NCBI GenBank assembly: GCA_022113835.1
Contig: JAILWY010000024.1
Location: 2,236,501 to 2,300,500 of the forward strand
Direction of reading: 5' to 3'
From: Atopsyche davidsoni
Lineage: Eukaryota; Arthropoda; Insecta; Trichoptera; Hydrobiosidae
DNA length: 64,000 nucleotides
Positions 26,601 to 38,500 of this stretch are shown here, one piece after another. The notes under the pieces are model-generated. The model was given only the letters and a program-made list of their open reading frames with translations, was not told the DNA's origin and did no database searches. Each line of letters opens with the position of its first letter. Positions within the stretch are counted from its first letter, which is position 1. Made by a program: the position numbers and the translations under genes.

Positions 26601-29600
26601 AGGTCTTCGTGGGACTTGATAACTTGGTCTTTAATTTTGGCAATGTCCGAAGAGTCCTCGCTGTGGCCAAGAAAAGTAGGTTGAGTGTCATAGTACTCAC
26701 TCTTGGACTCTTGGCTGGAAGTGCGGGAAATCTGCTCGGGAGGGTTGTTCTTGATACTGACAATATCGTAAACGGTGATGCTCTTCCTCTTGCCTGTGTC
26801 TACATACTCATAGTCTAATTTCTTGATATCGTGGTAGTCGGACTTGGACTCCTGGCTAGACGTGCGCGAGCCTGATCTATCAGAACTTTTACTCTTAATG
26901 GTTTCCCTAGACTTTTTGCTGTCAGTGTGGTAGACGCTATCTTTTGATTTTTTGCTGGACTCTCCACTGCTTTTGGATATTTTTGAATCGTAAAAGTCAC
27001 TTTTGGACTCCTGACTGGACGCCCTGGAACCCATCGTCCTTTTGATTTCTTTATAAAAGCTACCATCGGACCTAACGCACATTTTCTCTCGCGGCAAATC
27101 GCGAGGATCATCCATGAGGAACGGATCAAACTGAATATCATTATCACTCTTATATTTAATGTATCGCGTGACTCGAGATTTGGGTATGTGATGGTGCCGA
27201 GTTTCATAGTCAGAGCCGAGATGTGAGCCGGCAGAATTATCATCATCGGAAGGAATGTAGTTTCCAGAATCTAACGAGCAAGAACGAGTGTGAACATTGG
27301 AATTAGAACCTTTGTACCTTTCGAAATTCGCAAGACCAGTAAAACCCTCATCATCGGAGCGCTCGAGAAGTTCATAACTATCGTGAGAAATGTCGTCCTG
27401 CGAGCCACCGAGTTCAAGACCGGGAAAAGGTTCGCGGCGGCGCGGATGCAATGTGCCTGGGTAACTGGACGAGAAAACCTTTTGAAAAAGACGAAGAGTG
27501 CCATGCTCCATGTCGATGGAGGCATTTCGCGAGACTGTGGCACTAAAGAGCATGCGATGGGAGTCGTCGTAGCGGGTCACGGGCGAGTCGATACGGCGCT
27601 CACCGTCCCCGCCCAGAAGGAAGCCCTGCCCCATGTCGGGCAGGCGGGCGGAGGTAGACAGGGCGCGCGCCTTGCGCACCTTGCGCTTGGCTTGGCCGGT
27701 GTCATCGAAGCTGAAGTCGTGCAGGTCACGGCAACTTGATGAGCGCTGGTAGGCGCGGCGCCGAGGCTCGGGCGGCAGCGGCTTAGAGGGCGGGGGGCCA
27801 TACAGGTCGGTGGGGACAATAGTGATCTGACCTTGAAGGAGGACGTCGCCCATATGCGGTGGAACTTCCGGAGCAGGATCGGGGACGCTGCGCAGAGATG
27901 TCGATTGGCTCCACGTACTCCCCGGAGAACCCTGTTAAGAAACCACCAATGAGCAATGGATACATCTGGCAACTACAATGACTGATTAAGAACTCAGTTT
28001 CATAGAATCTTTGATCAACATCAGGTCCATTCAGAAAAGTAGTCCAGTGGCTTGCAGTTCTTAGGGTATGTTCAAAGGATTAGACCTCAGCCTTTTCAAT
28101 GTTAAAATGGAATGGTTGATGCTATAAGGACAGTTTATTCTACAATAGTGAAAGCATGATGTTTCATAGGAATTAATAATAATATATAATGGTTGGAAGT
28201 TATGTATCAAAATATTTGCTATTAGGATGAACCCTGAATAGATTTTCAAGAGACTGTACACAAAAAGTACTTTATACATACCAGCGGTGTCGTCATCCGA
28301 GGCGGAGGAGACGCATCCTCCATACGGTGATGGTTGACCTCCACGTGTGTCACCAAGTCCGATCCGGTACCCTGCAAGTCAACCGCACACATGAGTTTGA
28401 CTGGCATGTGCTACACATAGTTATTAATATATCACAAGGGGCAGCCGGACCTGGTCTCTCATGGCAACAGAGCTCGTAGGAGTAGCGGGCAGGCGACGTG
28501 GTGCCCCCTCCGATCTCCGCCTCCCCAAGGCCTCCCTCGCCGCTTCCCCCGTGTAGCCCTTCATCATCAGAGAAGCCTCCAGATACTGAGGCTGCTGGTC
28601 CCATTCCAGAGATATTGCTGAAAACAAAGACAATCGGTGAACAGAATCAAGTGATGCATACATTAGGGATAATAATTCAATTTTTTCAATAAAAAGTAGC
28701 AAATTTCAAAATCCTATACGTATTTTATTAATATTCATTCAAAACTATTTTTTTTAAATTTATTTTAACCATAAAGTAATACAGAGGTATCAAGAAGGAT
28801 CATATGCCACAATAAATATCTCACGGCAGAGGCTAAAAGATTCCAGCCGACACGCCTTTGTAGAGAGCGGAGAGATCTTCGGCTTTATAAAGTTAACATG
28901 AAAGTCGTGAATTGTGAGTTGAAAAATATGACTTGCATGGGTCACGCAAGAACTGCATGATAACAGACGCTCCACTTCAGCAACTTGTGCGCTCATCATA
29001 CCTCTGGCATCTCTGTATTACTATTTGTTTAAGAATAATGTGCAGGTTACAGAATATAGCAAGCAAAGTGTTTGCGATTTCAAATGAAGCGGACGGTCAG
29101 CCTCTGTACATTCAATACTATTGAGTACTTAAAATTACGTTAGATATAGAGAAGTCTGTTATTCTTTTAGACACTTGGATAAAGTAAGATAGATTGTTCT
29201 ATTTACTGTAAGGTGCATTTTTATTGTGTAATAAATATTTAACTGTTATATTATTACCATGAATCATGTAAAAAAAAATGATATCAAGACGCAGAACCGA
29301 AAATTTCAACAACTTGTCAACTATACATATTATGATGTAGCTTTTTATGCGCTGATGATGATAAAATTATTCAAAGATAAAAAAAACTACGGTTATTTGC
29401 TCCTACAATTAAATTATATTGTAATGAAATAAAATAAGAAATGAATTTTTCAAATATCAGCACTAAGAAGAAAATATGCTTTGATAATTTTTTCTATGTT
29501 GATCACTGTGCAATAAAAAAAATGTATGCCACGTTTATATAAAGAGTGGAGATTGGTTCTGCCTCTTAAGTAATTTAAAATCATTAGTGGAAATAATATA

Positions 29601-32455
29601 AAAACCGTATAATAATCATTTACTTTCTATACATTATCTAAGACAGTCGAAGAAAGAAGAGATTGCGAAGCACGCAACACGCAAGAGACTAGAGAAGGTG
29701 GGAGAGAATAGAGAGAGAGAGAGAGAAACAGAAAGCGACAAAAACTGAAATGAAAACAAACCGTTGGATCCGGGAGGCAGTGGCAGCAACGGGTGTGCCG
29801 ATACGCTGGGGTTGATCAAATTGGCGGAACCAGAACTGACGTTGGCGCGGCTCGAACGCAGCGATCGGCTTACGCGGAACGACTGCGACCTGCGGACAAG
29901 TGACAGGGGACGGTTGCTCAGCCATCTTATTACACTGACCTAGCCTAACCTCATCTACACCTTCCACGAGCATGGCGACTTGCTTTGTGAATTTGAAACC
30001 CAACAACACTTTTTGATTCTCTAATTTTTTTTGGTTTAATTACTCACAATATTTCGACCTATCTCAGACCTTCATTATAATAGTATATTATAAAATAGTA
30101 CCATTATATTATAATACATACAGCACTGACTAAACCTAACCTTGACTTTATCTTCCACGAGCATGGTGATCAATTTTGAGTATTTATTTTCTAACTATTT
30201 CAATCTTTCACTAGTCACATATTGATACCATTTTGTAAACATTGTGGGTTATTATAATATCACAAAAAATATAAACTCCATTGTTACACTATTTATTTCG
30301 ATCAATCTTAAATTTTTACTAATCGAAGGAAACAATACAGTGGTAACATTATTTTATATAAGTTTCATTATATTATAACATTTGACGATGGAAGTTCTGA
30401 GACAGATTGAAACGTGTATCTAACACTTATAATTTTGATGTGTTTATCTCATAGCCTAACCTAACTTATTTCTTCCGTATACCTAATCTCACGCGGCCCG
30501 ATTGGAACAGCACTTCTATTAACACATTTAATGAAATGTTAGTAGTGTTATTAGATCAGATATTTGTATGAACAGCACCCATTGTATCTGTTATTAAAAA
30601 GTTTCTCATAAATCGATAAGTGCTGAGGGAGCCAACAACAGCTGTGATGTGATGAAAGATGATGGGGGGAAGAGATGAGTCGAGATGAAGATAAACTGGA
30701 CTGTTGAGTATATTTTGATTCGGAGAAAGCTTACGCAGCTGAATTTGGCTGCGGGGACATAGTTGCTATTCCTTGTTAACTATGCTATTCTAGGGCTAAA
30801 CGTTCAAATCTAGACTAACGTAACCTGCGTCAGGTTACAGGTATCCAAACAAACCAACGGGTATCCAATAAATATTTACACAATGCTATGTAGTTTTTTT
30901 TAATTGAAAAAAATAATAATATATATAAATTTTTATTAATTTGAAACTGAGAAGCTTTTTCCTACTGTGGTTTTCCTAGAATAAAACGATTTTGGTACCG
31001 ATCTGTGCAAATTATTTTAGGCTATAGTGTGATTTAGTCACAATACCTGTAAACATGAGAATTTATATCGAATTCTGAAAAAATGGCCAAGGTCATCGGC
31101 ATCGCAAATAAAACAGCGACGGGGCGGTAATGTTTTAAAAATATGCCGTGTTACACGCTGCCGCAGTGAGGCAGAGCGATGTGCAAGAATAATGTGTCAG
31201 TGGAGCGCATAACAGGACGGCATGATGATAGTTTTTGTGGAATATAACATGAATTATGAGATGAAACCAAACTGCCTATTTATCTCAACGGTTTTTCATT
31301 TTACAAGACAAGGTCATAAGCAAGTGTTAAATTGAATATTTTATAAGAAAACTATTGCATTTTATTGAATTCGGTATTTTTGTATATATATAAATTAAAT
31401 GGTTAAAAAGGCTACTAATTTTTTTACTGAAACAGAGAATATTTTCGTGATTCAAAGTCATACTCAAACTTTACTTGACTTAGAACAGCGAAAGAGTTCT
31501 TACCGTCAAAAAGAATAATTTAAGAAGTCTCTATAACTATTTATTTCATTTATATGATGTGGAATCTTAAAAAATAAATAGTTATCCATTTACAAATTTT
31601 TATGGTTGTTTTTACTGTGTTAAAGTTAAATCCTGTTATTTGCTTGTTTGATTGTTCAGAGAAAATATAAAATCTTATCTCAAGGGTTTTAAAGGGTTTT
31701 CCCTGAGTTTTATGACACGAATTATTAAAATACAAGATGTCAATGGGTTTTAAGAAATTAAAAAAAATCGTGGGTTACAAAAACCGTTGAAATAGACAGA
31801 CAGCGAAAATGGAAGGAAACAATTAAAATCTAAACATTAAACTGAATAATTTTATGCTAATGATAATTATAATAATAATAATAAAAAGATTTATGAAACC
31901 AATTCAGAGTACGATTTCATTCCCTACAATTAGTCTTCCGCTTCGTTTCCTAGAATAAAATTTTGCCTAACGGGTTGCTTCAACGAACCGTCCTCAGTCA
32001 CTTGTCGCCGGCGTCGGATGATGAAAACAAAAAAAAAAAACAACAAAAACAGTTGAACGTGGACAGAGAAAAAAAAAACAACAAAAAAATTCGCACGAGT
32101 GGTGCCAGTTTGGTCTCTCTTCAACATTATATAAATATATATATATATATACATGAAGCGCTACCAAAAACAAGAGTAAATCTAGAGTTAGTTTCTTCAG
32201 ACCCTGTGTTAGTCAAGGCATGATGATGGTCAAGCGGATACCATTCACGAGTGGGGCTCGCCAGATGCAATGGGCGCGGCCATTCGAGGCTGGTGTCACT
32301 AATTCAACTAATCGTGTGAAGTTTCAAGGTCACGGTCGATGGATCAACGCTGTTCATAGCTTGGGTATTTGGAGTGAGTAAATACTGACGGTGGCTTGTC
32401 AATGTGTTTAGGTTCTTTGCAGTTAATGCCTTTTTAGTGTTTAAGGCAAGGACTA

Positions 32456-32522
<67 letters not shown>

Positions 32523-35500
32523 TTCCCATGGTCAAAGGGTTTCCACATAGTAAATGCCGCCGATTTAATAAATAGCCGACAGATGATCTGAACAAAAAAT
32601 CAGATTGTTGTTTTTTAGACATTTTTCACCGTGCAAAGGACATATTGAAAAGCCAGCATCTACACATCTCCAATGCACAAACCACCGCCGGCGTTGACCC
32701 TGTTATATTGTGTAGCAGCGGCGTGCGGTCCACACAAGCAGAATTGCAGTCAATACAAAATAATAATAGAACTGAAAGCTTTTCAAATAAATTCACTGCT
32801 TTCCTGTTTGTGTAGATCGCACACAACTGTTATGTAGTAAATATTCTATACTTGTAGCACTGGATTAGTATGTGGGTTTAAGTAAACTGTCTATGCCTAG
32901 AGTTCACCCTGAACGGTCCCTCGGGTGGTCGGACTACTACGACTTGGTACACGTGAGATGATGTGGTGGACACTAGGTGAGTGTGCGCTACGGGAACTAT
33001 GGTCTGCACACCGAATACAGATTATACCATTAGGTATATTTTTGAAAAAAATTAGGCCAAGCTTGTTGATGCATGCTAACAACGGGAAAGAACTACCACG
33101 CAAACAATCACTTTTAAGTTTTTACGTGCATATACGTATGTATGCGTCAGTGGCGTGCAAGGATTTGAGCAATTTTATCAATTAAGAGCTTAGTTTTTGC
33201 AAGTCATAGTAATTTCTCCCTGCGTGTGATCGGCGCCACCGTCACACATAGGCGAAAATTTTTTTGATTGCGAGTTAGAACCCCAGTTTTAGAACAGCAA
33301 GCCAAAGTTAAGGTTCTGACGTGATTGTTTGCAGCGGCGTGTTTACTCTCTTATCAACAAAATGTCAACACTTACCTTATATCGGATCCAAAAATACACA
33401 CAAAATCACGCCTAGATGCCTATAGAATTTCAAAATATACTGTGAAAAAAAAAAAGACTAATACGTTGAGAATGAATGATAAATTTAATTTAATATTTCC
33501 AAACAAAAAAATTAAATAAAAAATAGAAAAATGTATTGAATTGAATTGAAAATTCTTCAATAAAATTAATTAATCAAGAGAAACATGAAATAATAAAGAT
33601 AGAGCGTGCTTATGGCAGCTGACAGGAGACAACCGAGTGATCCTGTGTATATTGAAATGCCGGAAAGCGTGAAATTGCAATCTGAAGAAAAATTTTGAAT
33701 AGCTTGCCGTATTTATGAAAATATTTTGAGTGCAAAATTTTATATAGCTCGTTTGTAAAATATTGAATTGTCATGATCTCTACGTGAAACTATTAATTTA
33801 TGTGGAAATATGTTGAAGCAGACACTCTAACGCTGTGTCTAGGCTTGATCAGGTTTCCGAATCACATCTTCAGCTACTAATATAATGTAAGAAAATAAAA
33901 AATTGGACCGAATCAATATTACGTAATTTTGTGATCTTTCGAGATTTTTAATAAAAAAACCTATCAAAATTTATATTATTATTTTTTTAAATATTAACAT
34001 GATCAAGCTAAGTACAGCACAAAAATACGCTGAATAGTAGTTTTATTTAAAATTGGTTGACTGGAATGATAAATAAATACTAAAATTAAATATTCCTCGG
34101 AGACGTCATGCAAACTTTAAGACTATCAACTTATGCGGCTGGTAATAAGTTTGATAAGTTTAGCGCGTGGACAACGGTGTCCATGTGAAGAGTGAGACTA
34201 GAGACCATGCAGGGTGGCTGTGCTGGCTACGGAGTGGTGCCGGACGCGGTCTACAAGCTACAGTGCTCACAGCTAGAAGCGTAGATCCTCAAGCAGGCAA
34301 CTCACCTCTGGAAGGTCTGCCTCTTCACGTAGTTGTCGCGCACAAACTCCACTATCTGCTTCTGGGTTCTGCCGCTATATCTGTAAAAGAAAAATATAAC
34401 TTCCTTATATTTATTACATCATTCAAGTCTTTTCCTGTTGACTATCTTATAACCATCTAGTATCTAACAGTTCAAAGTAACATTACAAAGTATCTCCAAG
34501 TTCATTCTGAAGAATACTTTCATAAGAAGAATAATTCATAATATGCATGAAAATGCGTGATATAATATAATACCACGTAGGGCTGCATATGTTGGTGATG
34601 AATACCTGAAGGAGGATCCCCGAGACAGCACGCGTGTGCGGTGTCGTGGCATCCGCTTGACGGCCGAGCAGCGGAAGAAGCCGTGGTTCTCCACACACTT
34701 CTTCCAGAAGTTTTTGCACTCGTTTCGGCCCTCGAAGAAGAATTCGACCAGGTCCTTGTAGTAGCCCTGAAATGACCCTTGTAGTAGCCTACAAATACCA
34801 TACCAGACTGAACGACACTGAGGACTTTGCTAACAACAAGCAAACCTTAGACAGACTTAATAACTTATATTAATAATACGGTGACCATGCAGGTCGACAC
34901 TCACATATCCCTCGGGATGCAGCTTGACGAGGAAGCGTTTGCGCTTGAAGGAGATCTTGCGTATCTTGGCCCAGCTGAAGGTGTTGATCTTGGTGAGGTG
35001 CTGGAACACCACAATGCCCATGTGTGCCACAGCTATGTTCAGTGGTACACCCTCGTGGTCCTTGGCCGGGTGCATCTTCATACCTGCAAGCAAGCGGGCC
35101 AACACTCCCTTATAACAAAACCAGCTCTGAGTGGAAGGTTTCGTCAAGACCCTTTTTTACTGTTCGTAGATCAACTTTTTTTAATTATCATTGAGAATAT
35201 CTAGACCAGTGCCATCTGAGAGCGAAGATCATCAAATGAGATAACTCACCATACAGTTCACATCTTCTTGCGGTTTCAAGAAGATTGAGATCTGCTTCGG
35301 CTGGACTTTGTCCCCTGAAAATAAAACATACTAACATAAATTCTCAGACTGAGGACAGAAAAATTGTATATTTTCTTAAACCAAATTGTTGCAGAGCTAT
35401 TTTACTGCGCAGCGAAACATATCAGGCCAAGAAGGTTAAGTTAAGTCAGACAAGTCTCATAACAATGAATGAAGCTGTTCAACTTAATTTTTAGTACATT

Positions 35501-38500
35501 TAACAATTATTATTGTTACAAGTGTTTATTAGTACCAAAAGACCAAAAAATATCTGATCTTTATCATTCTGGAATTTTATTTACAATTCACAAAGTATCA
35601 AGTATTAAAGTTGAACCAACGCCGCTTGGAAAGACCGCGAAAATGACTACTGAGGGTTTTTTTTTTACAGCAAACACTGTACATACATGTGTTTCTTGTG
35701 GTTTTCCATGATTCGTCTTTCAAGGTCGGAGTCTTGCAAGGGGAAGAACTTGTAGCTGCTGAGGTACGTGTGGTCGGGGTAATCTTCTGGCACAAAGTCT
35801 CCGCACTCGGCTGAAAAACAAAACATTACATCAAATTATAAAATTCATTACCAACAAAAAAAATGAAGGTCATAATATTTATTAAAAAGATCATATAAAT
35901 TGTGACCTGCTTTTCTAAAGAGCATGCACACTGCCAAATTCACTCGAAACCGGTACAATTTAATTTAAGTTCATTAAAAATGAAAGTTTGCACAAACCCT
36001 GAACTATGTAGCTGGCCATGAGCGCGGAGGTGTTCTCGTTGCACTGGATGCAGCCGTGGGAGAGGTCACGTTTGATTTGAAGGCAGAACAGGTACCGCGT
36101 GAACTCCTCCTCCAGCTGCGCCGGGTCGGGCGTGTAGAACTTCACACAGAACCGCAGCAGCGGGTCGACCAGCGACAGCCCCACCTGCCGGCACACTGGC
36201 TTCTCGAGGTCCAGCCAGTACTGCGATAGACAGAATTGATTATTAAATATGGCTGGCGACGGAAATCTCTGATAAGTAGATTCTACGAGCTTGCTACCCT
36301 CCAGAGCGTGCAGATGACTTATGCTGTATAACAAAGTGGTTAAGAATGCATTATAAATACAGTAGTTCCTTACCTTGGTTCCACCTAGTTCCTGGTACTC
36401 CAATCCAAAGTAGTCGGCCTCCAGTAGATGCAGTTGCCGGCACACCTGCTCAAACAGCACCTTCCCGAGGGCTTTGGCCTGCAACAACAGAAAACCAAAC
36501 ATAAGCCAATAATAAAAGCAAGTGTTTGTGGAAAATGCTAGTTCTACTGGTAACCATTTTTTGCAATAGCATCCTAAAGATCGACGACTTAATTTGGAGA
36601 TCAGCAAGGATATTACCATACAAAATAAAACGTAATCATTAAATTTTGTTGTCTAATTAAGAAGGCCCCCTGTTTTTTTTTTTTTTTTAATAACCATGAC
36701 AAAACTACACTTTGTTACTAATGATCCAATTAAATGGACTGTAAAATAAAATGTTTTTATCACTGTACAATAAGCATACAATAACCATAAGCAGCCGTTC
36801 TCGGCACGTTAAGCTATATTACGCATAATTTGTGTATTCATTACTGCTAAGCAAAGACCCAACGATTTCCGGAAACTTCTTTCAGTTTGTTTGGCAAAAA
36901 AATAATTCTTAATAAGACTTGCTTTAGTGAACGTTGAATCTCCGCGTTGAGTTTTCATTGAACGTGTTTATTAATTAATTTGTTTTGGCTGCCTTTTCAC
37001 TAAATTAATTACTCTCAACGGAATAAAAAAAAACTCACGGAATAACTATTAAAGCTATAGCGTGAAATTGAACAGTAGTTTAATCCAGTCTCCGTTTTTG
37101 GACGATAACAAGAACTTTTGAGATATTGTGTGTTTTGTACAGGCAAGTAATAAACATATTAATTGCATTGTTAATATATTTTATAAAAGAGGTATTGTAA
37201 AAATAATTTTCAGTAACGATTCTGATCTGACAGTACAAAACAAATTGAAGAAACCAAACTAGCTTCCTGACCATGTCTTTAATCAATGAATGTCTATATT
37301 AATATGAATACGTCACGATGTATAGTCCTAGAGCACATACATAGCACTGGGAGCCAAAATTCAATCAGCTGATGGCATCGAGAGATAGAAATGAAAAGTG
37401 ACACCCAATTGAAGCTCTTCCTTCATCAGTATGCGAGGCACGGCCCTCAGAACGCCAGGCTTCATTGTCTCCGTACACCAGCGCTAATTCCTCATCGGTC
37501 TCGACTTGCTGACTAGATAGAAACATTGATGTCCTTGAGAGTCCCCGAAGCTTATACATGGACGCAAGCTGTCTATTAACTCTTCGGATGCGCAGCTAAT
37601 CTGCCATGGCTTGTGTTACTCTATTTTGAATACTCGTGGAAGTTATGAATGAACGGTAAAATACTATATTGAAATATACTAAGAAATTACAGGAGAAATC
37701 ATAAAGCGGAATTCGAGCCCCCATCTTCTGAATATCGAGGTCTGGCCTATCGGCTCTATTGACCATCATGATCCTTTGACTAAGCAAATGCACCTATGGT
37801 AGATAAATATTTGATGATTTTCATACGTTATTGACTTTTAAGAACAAAATATTATTTTAAAATCTATTTACAACATTTTATTTGATACTTTAAGAAAATG
37901 CTGCATTTTATGTATGTATTCTATAAAGTATGTATTCACATATTAAATCTAAGTAATTATTAATTACATTGAATTCAAGCTATTTAAATTGGGGGAGAAG
38001 CAAACTATTGAAAATATTATAGTCAAAAGAAAAAGGCAAATCTGTCACTATGAAGATATATTTTTTTTAATAATATCAAGAAAATTATATTTTTTGTACA
38101 AAAGGGATATCCAATCTCACTTTTATATGGGTGATATCATGACTTTAGAGACGCCGTGTATATTCATAGCGTTCACGAAGCCGTTACTGTATAATACATA
38201 CATCCTTATATAAACAGAAGGGTGGACACAACATCTGTGCACAGATGGCATTGTTTTCACAACACGATCCAACCAATAAAGTTAAAATCAACCTCCTCAT
38301 AAAGAGAAGAGAATATCAGAGAGTTCCAATACTATAAAAATAGTAAAATACGATTTTTTTTACAGAGTTAAGGCAGTGGGATCGGCGGCTTTCCGGCCGG
38401 GTAACAAACACAATGACGGGCGCTCGCACGTGAATAGAGTTCCCCAACACAAAAGAGAACCAAACAATTCACATCCACGGAAACACAACAAAGCAGCGAG

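Noticed and set aside
28350..28604. Alternative frame of Cdep exon 11 ([20 protein letters not shown])
   Set aside because: It looks protein-like, but phase does not fit: exon 10 ends in phase 1, and exons 12 and 13 require a phase-0 exit. Only the AISLEWDQQ frame satisfies both.
30456..30475. CCTAACCTAAC resembling the insect telomere repeat (TTAGG)n
   Set aside because: Only two units, embedded in a diverged local repeat. This is far too short to suggest a telomeric insertion.
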